DNA from: an uncultured Oscillospiraceae bacterium
GTDB taxonomy: Bacteria > Bacillota > Clostridia > Oscillospirales > Oscillospiraceae
Reading direction: 5' to 3'
Length of the DNA: 25,757 bases
Assembly (NCBI GenBank): GCA_910588625.1
Contig: CAJUQN010000031.1
Span: 1-25,757, forward strand
The notes beneath the pieces were generated by a model. It did no database searches. It saw only the letters and a program-made list of their open reading frames with translations, and was not told the DNA's origin. This document shows, one piece after another, positions 1 through 6,896 of this stretch (positions are counted from its first letter, which is position 1; the number at the start of each line of letters is the position of its first letter). A program made the translations under genes and the position numbers.

Positions 1-10
1 TGACTTTTGT

Positions 11-262
11 CTATTTTGCTCTTGTTGTGGATGCTCTTATGTGAACACGGCCTAGGAAGGTGGACAGCCGCTCCGGCCGTTGGGGCGGTATGGTCCGCCA
101 GGCGTTGAGATAGGTGTCGTTGACGCACTCCTCACTGTCCTCCCGGCTGTGGAGAATGTTATAGGCGATGGTGTGGCAGTACCGCCCATACTTTCGCGCG
201 GTCTCCGTAACGGCGGATTCAGAGCGCTGCCAGAAAAGCTCGATGATTTGAAGGTCTTCCAT
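11..262 (-). pseudogene. Truncated sigma-70-family RNA polymerase sigma factor
   Basis: The 83-residue reading frame begins like a small sigma-70-family factor. It has an N-terminal helical region-2 segment with KYGRYCHTIAYNIL followed by SEECVNDTYLNAWRTIPPQRP, the typical core-binding and -10-recognition stretch. After the FLG near residue 70 the sequence stops resembling the family (RVHIRASTTRAK then stop), where a complete protein would continue through the rest of region 2 and region 4 for roughly another 100 residues. It is therefore a 5' fragment that probably cannot recognise a -35 element. An AAAGGAG ribosome site precedes the ATG. The break near position 55 looks like a deletion or insertion junction. 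The family call is from memory of conserved motifs. The fragment marks a rearranged edge next to the decayed IS. Confidence 0.75.
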
Positions 263-431
263 AGGCTGCTCCTTTCCGCCTTATAAAGCTCTGCTTACCC
301 TTATACACCGGAAAAATTTCAGTGCGTCACAGACTTGAAAAAATTCCGCCGGAAAAATTTTTCAGGGTCCGTTTTCCCGTCCGGGGATTTATGATACAAT
401 ATGGCAAAACGGCTGTGGATGAACTTCATCA
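263..431. other. AT-rich intergenic region upstream of the sigma fragment
   Basis: No gene is visible. The stretch carries two copies of a CCGGAAAAATTT-type motif (around 309 and 350) and A/T runs, and it holds the ribosome site of the sigma fragment. No convincing -35/-10 pair was found. Confidence 0.4.
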
Positions 432-900
432 CTACTTAGAGTCTGCTGAAAAACATGAGATTGTGTAGACGCGGAAGATGGAACGAAAAAAGAGCGCAAG
501 CCAACGCACCAGCCGGAGGCTGGCGTTCATGGCCAGGATGATGAGAGCAGCCTCGGTCTTTGCCGTTTCATCCAGTTTAGAGAATAAGCGGTCAAGCCAA
601 AACCGGCGTTTCGCGTTGCCGTTTCGTCCCTCGATGGCGTTGCGTTCACAGGCGTCCTGATAGATCGCCGCTTGATCTTGGCGTCTGTCTCAGAGGGTTT
701 CCTGCGTCCCAGTTGAGCAGGTCGATGTCTGTGGGATACTTGATGTCGGCGGGGGCCACCGTGACGTCCAGAATCCGCTTTTTTAAAAACCAAAAATACC
801 CCCAAAATATCTGTATGCAAAATGGTCTCCGAAAGAAAAGATTTTTGCTTATCTGCAAGAACGTGCAACTTTTTTGCCATTTACTTCTGTGTATTTGAAA
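432..900 (-). pseudogene. Decayed IS transposase (IS1182/IS5-like), frameshifted and internally deleted
   Basis: Transposase segments lie in different minus-strand frames. One (about 858-690) reads ILDVTVAPADIKYPTDIDLL, the DATxAPADIxYPTDLxLLN motif of IS1182/IS5-type DDE transposases. Another (about 658-432) reads DACERNAIEGRNGNAKRRF followed by LDRLFSKLDETAKTEAALII, the C-terminal ERNxIEGxxGxxKRRxGLDR region, and ends at a stop at 432-434. Full-length relatives have well over 100 residues between these motifs, so the gene has lost its middle as well as its frame. It cannot encode an active enzyme. The family assignment is by motif memory. Confidence 0.72.
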
Positions 901-926
901 AAATCGACTTTTTCAGTAGACCCTAA
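437..926. mobile_element. IS remnant bounded by imperfect inverted repeats
   Basis: The left end reads GAGTCTGCTGAAAAA near 438-452. The right end, read on the opposite strand, is GGGTCTACTGAAAAA near 910-924. The two 15-base ends match at 13 positions, and a TTA/TAA flank on both sides may be a short target duplication. Between them lies the broken transposase. At about 490 bp the element is far shorter than an intact IS of this type. It is now a MITE-like passive remnant that might still be moved in trans if a related active copy exists in the genome. Confidence 0.6.
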
Positions 927-1026
927 TTAAGAAAATAGTATTACATAGCAGCTCCGACACATGTGGAGACCGCCGCACTTCTGGTCAAGTCTGATTCCTC
1001 AGAGCAATAATCCAGCTTTATATCAC

Positions 1027-1063
1027 AAAAATGGCCAGCGGGGATATCCCGCCGGCCATTTTT
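1027..1063 (-). terminator. Intrinsic terminator after the activase operon
   Basis: On the minus strand a stem built from ATGGCCGGCGGG and its near-complement closes on ATAT and is followed by TTTTT. The A-tract on the other arm makes it potentially bidirectional. It starts a few bases after the TAA of the ATPase gene. Confidence 0.88.
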
Positions 1064-1065
1064 AT

Positions 1066-2019
1066 TTACCCATGCACCCGCGCGCCCCGCTCACAGCGGT
1101 TGCCCCAGGAGTCGATGAGCTGATCCCCCCGGTACACGCAGATGATCTCACAGTTGTTGGAACACCCGCCGCAGCTGGCCTCCCGGGTGCGGAACTCCAT
1201 GTTCTCGATGGCAAAGTCAAACTCCTGCCGTCCGCTGCCCCGCCGGGCCAGGATGGCCACGCCCAGGGCCCCCATCAGGTGCCCATTGGGGTCCACGATG
1301 ACCTTACAGCCCAGGGTCCGCTCAAAAGCGGCCACCACGCCCTGGTTTTTGCTCACGCCCCCCTGAAACACCACCGGGGAGACGATCTTCTTGCCTTTGC
1401 CCACGTTGTTCAGGTAGTTGGCCGCCACCGCATTGCATACGCCCGCGATGATGTCCTCTCGGGGGTGGCCCATCTGGATCTTGTGCACCAAGTCGGACTC
1501 GGCGAACACGGTGCACCGGGCGGCGATCTGGGTGGGGTGGGTGGAGCGCAGGGCGTACTCGCCGATCTCCTCCACCTCGATGCCCAGCCGCTTGGCCTGG
1601 CTGGACAGAAAGGCCCCGGTGCCCGCGGCGCACAGGGTGTTCATAGCGTAATCCACCGCCACGCCGTTCTCCACTAAGATGATCTTGGAGTCCTGCCCGC
1701 CGATCTCCAGAATGGTGCGCACCTCGGGATAGAAGGTGGTGGTGCCCACGGCGTGGGCGGTGATTTCGTTTTTCACCATGGTGGCGCCCAGGATGGCGCC
1801 CACCAGCTTCCGGGCGGAACCGGTGGTCCCGGTGGCCACGATCTTGTACTTCTCCTTGTCAAACTGCTCCTCCAGCAGGCGGACCAGCTCTTTCACCGCG
1901 CCGATGGGGTCGCCCTGGGTCCAGATGTACTGGCTGGCCAGGATGTTGTTTTTCTTGTCGATGATGACGCCCTTGGTGGAGATAGACCCCACGTCGATGC
2001 CTAAATATGCGTGTTCCAA
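1066..2019 (-). CDS. ATP-dependent activase of the 2-hydroxyacyl-CoA dehydratase (BadF/HgdC) family
   Basis: Family role: a homodimeric ASKHA-fold ATPase that couples ATP hydrolysis to low-potential electron transfer into a partner Fe-S protein. The 317 residues show phosphate-1 motif GIDVGSISTKG (7-17), EIGGQDSK (105-112) and NTLCAAGTGAFL (127-138). Cys130 and Cys169 (in ARCTVFAESD) are the expected ligands of the [4Fe-4S] cluster bridging two monomers. A C-terminal cluster, CGGCSNNCEI plus two later Cys, is extra to classical HgdC and is seen in the subgroup linked to DUF2229 proteins. The start is TTG at 2017-2019, one base after the stop of the upstream gene, with AGAAGG nine bases ahead. 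It is last in a three-gene coupled operon. The physiological substrate is unknown; an orthodox dehydratase or a double-cubane-cluster reductase partner are both possible. Confidence 0.88.
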   Translation of the reverse strand: MEHAYLGIDVGSISTKGVIIDKKNNILASQYIWTQGDPIGAVKELVRLLEEQFDKEKYKIVATGTTGSARKLVGAILGATMVKNEITAHAVGTTTFYPEVRTILEIGGQDSKIILVENGVAVDYAMNTLCAAGTGAFLSSQAKRLGIEVEEIGEYALRSTHPTQIAARCTVFAESDLVHKIQMGHPREDIIAGVCNAVAANYLNNVGKGKKIVSPVVFQGGVSKNQGVVAAFERTLGCKVIVDPNGHLMGALGVAILARRGSGRQEFDFAIENMEFRTREASCGGCSNNCEIICVYRGDQLIDSWGNRCERGARVHG

Positions 2020-2020
2020 C

Positions 2021-3100
2021 TTACAGTACCTTCTTTCTCATGTCGATCATATCGTAGAACGCCTCCAAGCGGGTCATCAACCCCACGTCGCTGGTCTGGG
2101 CGTCATAGGTCAGATAGAGCACGGGGATCTTGTAGTCCGCGCTGATGTTTTGCAGTACCGGCATCACGTCGATCTCCGGCGTACAGGTGGCGGACTTGAT
2201 GTGGATCAGCCCGTCATACCCCCGCTCGGCGCACTCCCGGGCGTACCAGATATTGGCGGTAGAGGTGGGGCCCATGTCGTACTGGCACAGGTCCTGAATC
2301 TTCACCCGCAGGTTTTTCTGCCCGTTCCCATAGTGCAGGAACTGGTTGGACACGTTCATCCAGCGGTGAACCTCCACCCGCATATCCGCCAGCTTCTGCT
2401 CGATCTCCAGGTTGGAGAAGGCATCCATGGCGGTGTAGAACTCGCCCACAATGCCCACCTTCAAGGGCCTCTGGGGCTTATCCAGCGGCACGGACTGGAG
2501 CGCCCGCTTGGCCGCCCGGTAGCCGGCCTCCACGTCACTCCTGTTCTGAGCGGTGTACATGGCGGTCAAAAAGTCCTGATACGCCTGCTTATACTGTCCC
2601 TTTGTGGCATCAAAGCCGCAGTTCTTGTAGTATTCGTGGGTGATCTCGTCCACATACTCCACCATGCGGACTCCCTCCATAAACTGAGTCAGGAACCGGG
2701 CCGGGTTGGCCTTGGGGTTGAACCGCTTTACGATGCGGGGATACTCCTTTTTCTTGCTCATGTCATAGTCGGACAGGTTGATGAAGTCGAACTGGTAGCC
2801 CAGGTCCCGTAGAATCTGCTCCAGCAGCTCTCCGTAGTACCCCAGACGGCACAGCCCATGGGTCATGAGCAGCGTGTCTGCCCCGGCCTCCAGCGCCTCG
2901 ATCATGCTGCCCAGCATGGTCTTGAAGGGGGTGCACACGAAATCCGGGCTGTATTTGGTCCCCAGCTCCATGGTCCGCTTGGTCAGCACCGGCGGCATGA
3001 CGTACCTGCACCCCAGCGCCTGCTCCACAATGTACTTGAAGGCGCAGTTGTACTCCGCGTACCGGGGGAAGGAGACGTTTCTGATCTTTGCTTCTGCCAT
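2021..3100 (-). CDS. HgdB-like 2-hydroxyacyl-CoA dehydratase-family Fe-S protein
   Basis: The 359-residue protein belongs to the 2-hydroxyglutaryl-CoA dehydratase D-component superfamily, whose members hold Fe-S clusters and receive electrons from the ATPase encoded downstream. Candidate cluster cysteines are Cys19, Cys31, Cys56 (FVCTPFK) and Cys84 (HGLCRLGYYGE), plus the Cys of SATCTPEID. The C-terminus reads YDAQTSDVGLMTRLEAFYDM, which parallels the end of the DUF2229 protein encoded just upstream (LDSQSGTAGVETRLESFIDI). The two thus appear to be paralogous halves of one complex. The ATG overlaps the previous stop by one base (TAATG), so translation is probably coupled. No second catalytic dehydratase subunit or CoA-transferase gene is present, so a true acyl-CoA dehydratase function is doubtful. 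Confidence 0.82.
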   Translation of the reverse strand: MAEAKIRNVSFPRYAEYNCAFKYIVEQALGCRYVMPPVLTKRTMELGTKYSPDFVCTPFKTMLGSMIEALEAGADTLLMTHGLCRLGYYGELLEQILRDLGYQFDFINLSDYDMSKKKEYPRIVKRFNPKANPARFLTQFMEGVRMVEYVDEITHEYYKNCGFDATKGQYKQAYQDFLTAMYTAQNRSDVEAGYRAAKRALQSVPLDKPQRPLKVGIVGEFYTAMDAFSNLEIEQKLADMRVEVHRWMNVSNQFLHYGNGQKNLRVKIQDLCQYDMGPTSTANIWYARECAERGYDGLIHIKSATCTPEIDVMPVLQNISADYKIPVLYLTYDAQTSDVGLMTRLEAFYDMIDMRKKVL

Positions 3101-4032
3101 TACAGCTTCCCCTCCTTAAAGCGGATGATGTCGATAAAGCTCTCCAGACGGGTCTCCACCCCGGCGGTGCCGCTCTGGCTGTCCAGCACCAGGTTCAGCA
3201 TGGGCACGTCCTTCACCCGGCGGGTAATCAGCTCGTTGGTCATGGCATCCGGCCCGCAGGGGAAGGCGCTGAGCAGGATGATGCCGTCCACATCCTCCTG
3301 GTGCATGGCAATGCCGCCCAGGATCTCCCGGTTGACCTCCCACTTGCAGGTGGGGGACAGCTCCTTACTGTGCTTGAGGGCCGCGTCCCGGTCCACCATG
3401 TCCGCCCGCAGGGGGATGACCCCCACCCGCTTCAGGTAGTCGGCGACAGTCTTTCCCATGTACGGGTCCTCTACCACGTAGCTGTGAGCGGCGATGAGAA
3501 CCTTCATTCCCTCCCGTTTATACTGCTGCTCGTATTTCTGGACCCGCTCCTTATGCTGGACCAGGTCCGCCTTTTTCGCCTGCTTGTACGCCTTCTTGGA
3601 CGCCTTGGCGCTACAGCCCAGGGCCTTGCCCATCTCCACAAAGCCCTCCTCCTCGTCCTTCTTCTTCATCTCCTCGTCCACCTCGTAGGAGATGAACTTC
3701 TGCCCGGAATTGCGGAACACATTCCGGATCAGGTCGGGCATGGACTCAAACCGGGTGCACATACTGCGGTGCCGCCCGAAATTGCTCACCCGGGGCGCCA
3801 TGATGTAGTCGCACTTACCTACCAGCGCGGCCACATGGCCCAGGTAGATTTTCAGCGATAGGCACGCCTCGTCGATGGCCAAGGCCGTCCCCCGCTCCAT
3901 GATGTCCCGGTCGGTGGCGGCGCTGATCACAGTCTCCATGCCCAGCTCCTGAAAAAAGGTGCGCCACAGAACCCGATAGCGGTAATACAGCATGGCCCGG
4001 GGCAGTCCGATTTTGATTTTTTGTGTCTCCAT
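3100..4032 (-). CDS. DUF2229 acyl-CoA dehydratase activase-related protein
   Basis: The 310-residue protein begins KIGLPRAMLYYRYRVLWRTF and continues with DEACLSLKIYLGHVAAL, the hallmark of DUF2229 proteins, which elsewhere are fused to BadF-type ATPases and HgdB-like domains in single giant proteins. Cys57, Cys74 and Cys92 plus the Cys in SAFPCGPDAM are candidate Fe-S ligands. A Lys/Glu-rich, probably coiled segment lies near residues 120-175. I chose ATG at 4030-4032, which has GAGG seven bases ahead; the TTG two codons upstream has no spaced ribosome site. It is the first gene of the trio, behind a good promoter at 4104-4132. Here the three usual modules are split into separate coupled genes. 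Biochemical role unknown. Confidence 0.8.
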   Translation of the reverse strand: METQKIKIGLPRAMLYYRYRVLWRTFFQELGMETVISAATDRDIMERGTALAIDEACLSLKIYLGHVAALVGKCDYIMAPRVSNFGRHRSMCTRFESMPDLIRNVFRNSGQKFISYEVDEEMKKKDEEEGFVEMGKALGCSAKASKKAYKQAKKADLVQHKERVQKYEQQYKREGMKVLIAAHSYVVEDPYMGKTVADYLKRVGVIPLRADMVDRDAALKHSKELSPTCKWEVNREILGGIAMHQEDVDGIILLSAFPCGPDAMTNELITRRVKDVPMLNLVLDSQSGTAGVETRLESFIDIIRFKEGKL

Positions 4033-4103
4033 AGTCAAACCTCATATCTCATCAGTCTTGCTTTTCCTGCTCTGACCGCCAGAAAAGCTCCCCATAGTGG
4101 TCT

Positions 4104-4132
4104 ATTTTACTCCTTGTCCTCCCGCTTGACAA
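4104..4132 (-). promoter_or_regulatory. Sigma-A-type promoter of the activase trio
   Basis: On the minus strand TTGTCA (4132-4127) and TAAAAT (4109-4104) are separated by exactly 17 bases, about 70 bases ahead of the first start codon. It lies just downstream of the previous unit's terminator. Confidence 0.75.
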
Positions 4133-4147
4133 GTCTGCTTTCCGCAG

Positions 4148-4179
4148 AAAAACAACCAACCGGCAACGGCGCCGGTTGG
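4148..4179 (-). terminator. Intrinsic terminator after the ECF S-component gene
   Basis: A perfect 9-bp stem, CCAACCGGC with GCCGGTTGG around a 6-base loop, is followed on the minus strand by TTGTTTTT. It separates the corrinoid-uptake unit from the activase trio. Confidence 0.88.
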
Positions 4180-4180
4180 C

Positions 4181-4208
4181 CATTTTCAATCATTTTCAAT
4201 CATTTTCA
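4181..4208. repeat. Tandem 10-bp repeat CATTTTCAAT
   Basis: Nearly three copies lie head to tail across the last codons of the ECF S-component gene and the gap to its terminator. It looks like a slippage product. No function is evident. Confidence 0.6.
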
Positions 4209-4762
4209 GAGTCTTTTTCCTCACGGACACTTTGCTCAGATCGCCCCACCGGCTTGACCCGCCGCATCCCCCGGTAGAGCCGCTCCAGCACTTTCCTCAG
4301 CGGGGCAAACAGCAGAAGAGCCATCACAAAATTTCCGATGCAGTGGGCCACATCAAAGGGGATGCCGGTGATCCATTTGCCGAACGCATAGCCCCAGCCG
4401 CCCACAAAGAAATCCACCGGGGCGCACAGTGCGCCGAACAGCAGCCCAAAAATCCCGGACAGGAGCGCCCAGCCAATGGGGTTGGCCGCTTCCCGCATCA
4501 GCCAGGCTCCCAGGGCCAGCACCAGCCAGATATACAGGTAGTTGATGGACCACAGCTGAATGCCGAAGGTGGCAAACTCCAGCAGAACATAGACGTAGAT
4601 GGGGTACACCGCTTTGCGCCCGAAGGTAACGGCAAACAGCATCACCATCAGCGACACCGGCTCGATGTTAGCGAAGGCCGCCATCACCATTTTGGCCGCA
4701 AAGGTCAGCCCGGCCAAGACGCCGAACAGCGCCACCTCGGACAGGCTCAAGCCCATCCCCAT
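4196..4762 (-). CDS. ECF transporter S component, predicted corrinoid-specific
   Basis: About 188 residues with five or six hydrophobic helices: ALFGVLAGLTFAAKMVMAAF near the start, SLMVMLFAVTFG, AVYPIYVYVLLEFATFG, YLYIWLVLALGAWL, a central glycine-rich helix and IGNFVMALLLFAPL. An Arg/Glu/Lys-rich cytoplasmic tail follows. Small-residue packing in the first helix and overall size fit substrate-binding S components of energy-coupling-factor transporters, which share an ECF ATPase/T module encoded elsewhere. The start is probably ATG 4760-4762 (alternative 4754-4756), within 10 bases of the previous stop; a GTG at 4775-4777 would overlap it. Cobalamin or cobinamide specificity is inferred from the adjacent DUF4430 protein and the B12-dependent locus, not from the S component itself. 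Confidence 0.75.
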   Translation of the reverse strand: MGMGLSLSEVALFGVLAGLTFAAKMVMAAFANIEPVSLMVMLFAVTFGRKAVYPIYVYVLLEFATFGIQLWSINYLYIWLVLALGAWLMREAANPIGWALLSGIFGLLFGALCAPVDFFVGGWGYAFGKWITGIPFDVAHCIGNFVMALLLFAPLRKVLERLYRGMRRVKPVGRSEQSVREEKDSEND

Positions 4763-4769
4763 GCGCTTC

Positions 4770-5171
4770 TCAGCCACCGGTATAGACCGTATAGACCAGG
4801 GAAATGCTGTCACCGTCCTGGATCGGCAGATCATTGACCCCCAACTGGGCATACTCGCCGTTCTGGTAGATTGCCCAATAGGACTGATCCTCCTCATAGA
4901 CGGTCTTCTCCCCGTCTACCACAAAAAACATTCCCGTTTCGGCCGGGTCGTCCTCGATGATTCCCTCGGCCACCAGCACCGGGGCCAAACGCTCCTCGTT
5001 GGTTTTGCAGGTGAACGTCTTTTTGCTCTCGTCCTTGTGGACCACTTCCACGGTGATCGTCTTGGCGCCCCCGCTGGTGGCGGGGCGGTTAATGTACCAC
5101 ACGATGCCGAAAATGACCAGCAGGACGGCCAGGACAGCCACACCGACGGCCACGAGCTTCTTGTTTTTCAT
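4770..5171 (-). CDS. Membrane-anchored DUF4430 (transcobalamin C-like) protein
   Basis: The 133-residue protein has a KNKK start and a single hydrophobic anchor, VAVGVAVLAVLLVIFGIVWY, then an extracytoplasmic domain. The domain ends with YWAIYQNGEYAQLGVNDLPI and DGDSISLVYT, the W-x-x-Y-x-N-G ... G-V ... D-G-D pattern of DUF4430, the fold that in animal transcobalamin contacts the corrin ring. It is probably a surface corrinoid-binding partner of the ECF S component encoded next. ATG 5169-5171 has GGAGG ideally spaced, so in-frame sequence further upstream is not coding. The promoter lies about 50 bases upstream. Family match is good; the ligand is inferred. Confidence 0.8.
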   Translation of the reverse strand: MKNKKLVAVGVAVLAVLLVIFGIVWYINRPATSGGAKTITVEVVHKDESKKTFTCKTNEERLAPVLVAEGIIEDDPAETGMFFVVDGEKTVYEEDQSYWAIYQNGEYAQLGVNDLPIQDGDSISLVYTVYTGG

Positions 5172-5219
5172 CTTATGCCTCCTTCCCTGCGGGCGCTTCC
5201 ACACCCGACTGTTATTTTG

Positions 5220-5248
5220 ATGATAGCCCCTGCTTGTCTCATTGTCAA
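5220..5248 (-). promoter_or_regulatory. Near-consensus promoter of the DUF4430-ECF unit
   Basis: The minus strand has consensus TTGACA (5248-5243), a 17-base spacer and TATCAT (5225-5220). The leader to the start codon is only about 45 bases and shows no cobalamin-riboswitch B12 box, so B12 control by a riboswitch is unlikely at this promoter. Confidence 0.82.
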
Positions 5249-5292
5249 TCGTAAGGTTTTGTGGTAGCTGGCCTGTTCTTCCTAATCTGGGC

Positions 5293-5334
5293 AAAAAAAT
5301 CCAGCCAATGGGTGGATAAATACCCATTGACTGG
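5293..5334 (-). terminator. Intrinsic terminator of the main pdu operon
   Basis: On the minus strand CCAGTCAATGGGT pairs with ACCCATTGGCTGG (one G-T pair) around an ATTTATCC loop, followed by ATTTTTTT. It begins eight bases after the pduV stop codon. Confidence 0.92.
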
Positions 5335-5341
5335 TCTGTGT

Positions 5342-5848
5342 TCAAAAATCCCGATCCTTGTCCGACAGCACTGTACGCTTCTGGTTGGCCTCCTCCTCCG
5401 TCTCCCAGGGGAGCACGTCCCCCGGCTCCTTCAGGTAGTTGAGGATCTGCCAAATCCCCTCCCCGGTATAGGAACTGACGTGAAAGATGGGGTCGGCCCC
5501 AGCCAGCTTCAGCCAGTTGTGGGCGCGCTCGATGTTGCCCTTCTCCTGGTCGATCTGGGTGACAATACCGATGACGGGCCGGTTGGCGCTGGCCGCCACC
5601 GCGGGCGGATACAGGGAATAGGGCTCAATGGTGCTCAGCAGCAGCCCCACCACGTCCGCCTCATAGGAGAACAGCGCCAGCGCCCGGCCCAGATTGGCGG
5701 TCTGGGCATACTCCCCCGGAGTGTCGATGACCACGCTGTGGTGGTTGACATACTGGGTCTTATGGTAGGCGATGGTATCCCCCCGCAGAGCCTGGGTGAG
5801 GGTGGTCTTGCCGCACTCACTGCGGCCCACAAACATAATTTTCTTCAT
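5342..5848 (-). CDS. pduV: EutP/PduV-family microcompartment GTPase
   Basis: A 168-residue Ras-like small GTPase. The P-loop GRSECGKTT is at residues 8-16, switch-II-like DTPGEY at 42-47 and base-recognition TQID at 97-100. In Salmonella, PduV has been linked to the outer surface of the shell and to its movement or placement; the exact function is unsettled. The length is close to the usual 150-170. ATG 5846-5848 overlaps the upstream pduU stop by four bases (ATGA), indicating coupling. It is the last gene of the long operon, directly before the terminator. Confidence 0.93.
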   Translation of the reverse strand: MKKIMFVGRSECGKTTLTQALRGDTIAYHKTQYVNHHSVVIDTPGEYAQTANLGRALALFSYEADVVGLLLSTIEPYSLYPPAVAASANRPVIGIVTQIDQEKGNIERAHNWLKLAGADPIFHVSSYTGEGIWQILNYLKEPGDVLPWETEEEANQKRTVLSDKDRDF

Positions 5849-6243
5849 GTCTTGGTGATCTCGCAGACGGTGAACCCAAGCTTGTTCTGCAAAAAGTTGG
5901 TAATTCCCTGCATGGCCGACTGTACATTGGAGATGCGCCCGGTGAAGATCAGCGTGCCGCTGAACCGGTCAATGAAGCCCATCTCCACCTTGGAGGTCTT
6001 GAGGGCCACATCCCCCGCGATCACCGCCGTCTCCGACGGGCACAGGCAGCAGATGCCGATGGCGGACTGCTTGTAGTCCATGTCCGGGTCCAGGCCCAGC
6101 TTTTTATAGATGATCTCGTCCGGGCTGGCAATGATGTGGGCCAGGGTCACCTGCTTGCCGGGGACGGTCTCCTGGATAAGGCGGATCTTGCCCTCCGTCG
6201 TCGCGCCGAATTTCAACAGGCTGTCAAGTGGTTCCTTGTCCAT
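5845..6243 (-). CDS. pduU: Circularly permuted BMC shell protein PduU
   Basis: A 132-residue single BMC domain with the permuted topology of PduU/EutS. The N-terminal tail is followed by QETVPGKQVTLAHIIASP, then SAIGICCLCPSETAVIAGDV, GFIDRFSGTLIFTG and a C-terminal FTVCEITKT. Family hexamers carry a small beta-barrel plugging one face, formed by the N-terminal segment, so they are minor facet tiles not expected to conduct metabolites freely. I prefer ATG 6241-6243, ten bases after AGGAG, over the in-frame TTG and GTG a few codons upstream that crowd the ribosome site. It overlaps pduV by four bases. Confidence 0.92.
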   Translation of the reverse strand: MDKEPLDSLLKFGATTEGKIRLIQETVPGKQVTLAHIIASPDEIIYKKLGLDPDMDYKQSAIGICCLCPSETAVIAGDVALKTSKVEMGFIDRFSGTLIFTGRISNVQSAMQGITNFLQNKLGFTVCEITKT

Positions 6244-6321
6244 GGCCAACACACTCCTTTATGATTTTCTGATGGCGCCGGCCCGGCCGGTATCTCCCCG
6301 GCCGGGCTGGTTTGATGGTCC

Positions 6322-6870
6322 TTATTTCAGCTTCTCCAGTAGGCCCTTGTGGGGCGAAGGGATCACACAGGTGCTGGTGATGTCCCCGGTGTCCGCCAAC
6401 TGGGTCAGGCAGTTGTTGATGGCCGACTTCACGGCGGACACCTCTCCCGTCAGGGTGAGGAAACCCTTGCCGCCCAGCCCCCGGGCCACCCGCACGTCCA
6501 TGAGGGTGACGTTAGAAGCCTTGGCAGCAATGTCCGCCGCACGCACGATGGTGAGGGCGGACATGGTCTCCACCATGCCGATGGCGGCAATCTTCTCCAC
6601 CTCCACGGTGCCCATCAAGGCGCCGGGGACAGAGTCGTGCACGTTGTTGATGGTGTGGTGGCAGATCAGATAGGAACCCGCCACCTGACGGCCCGTCTCC
6701 ATCGAGCTCTTGACGGCCCCCACCTGCCCGCAGATGAGGATGATATACTTGCCTGGGCAGATGGCGGTGGCCACCAGCAGCTCCACATTGGCGGCCTTCA
6801 GCATTTCATCGGCGGTCTGCACCCCGGCGGGGATGCTTTTCAGCTCGATCAATCCAATCGACTTTCCCAT
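6322..6870 (-). CDS. pduT: Tandem-BMC shell protein PduT with Fe-S pore cysteine
   Basis: 182 residues containing two BMC domains: about 1-88, starting KSIGLIELKSIPAG, and about 94-182, starting AAIGMVETMSALT and ending STCVIPSPH. It is a pseudohexameric trimer. Cys38 in ICPGKY sits exactly where Salmonella PduT (Cys38) ligates a [4Fe-4S] cluster in the central pore, so the redox-relay role is likely retained. The length matches the usual 184. It lies between pduS and pduU, as in enterobacteria; pduS, encoded next door, is the likely electron partner. GAGGA precedes the ATG by five bases. Confidence 0.95.
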   Translation of the reverse strand: MGKSIGLIELKSIPAGVQTADEMLKAANVELLVATAICPGKYIILICGQVGAVKSSMETGRQVAGSYLICHHTINNVHDSVPGALMGTVEVEKIAAIGMVETMSALTIVRAADIAAKASNVTLMDVRVARGLGGKGFLTLTGEVSAVKSAINNCLTQLADTGDITSTCVIPSPHKGLLEKLK

Positions 6871-6896
6871 AAGCGTCCTCTTTTCTTACAAAGTCG

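Noticed and set aside
5172..5292. Possible cobalamin riboswitch ahead of the DUF4430-ECF unit
   Set aside because: No B12 box or space for the full aptamer between promoter and start codon. The leaders at 20553-20640 and 4033-4103 were also checked by eye with the same result.
5172..5453. In-frame N-terminal extension of the DUF4430 gene
   Set aside because: It would run through the promoter at 5220-5248, the terminator at 5293-5334 and the end of pduV; the ATG at 5171 has the ribosome site and starts the signal anchor.
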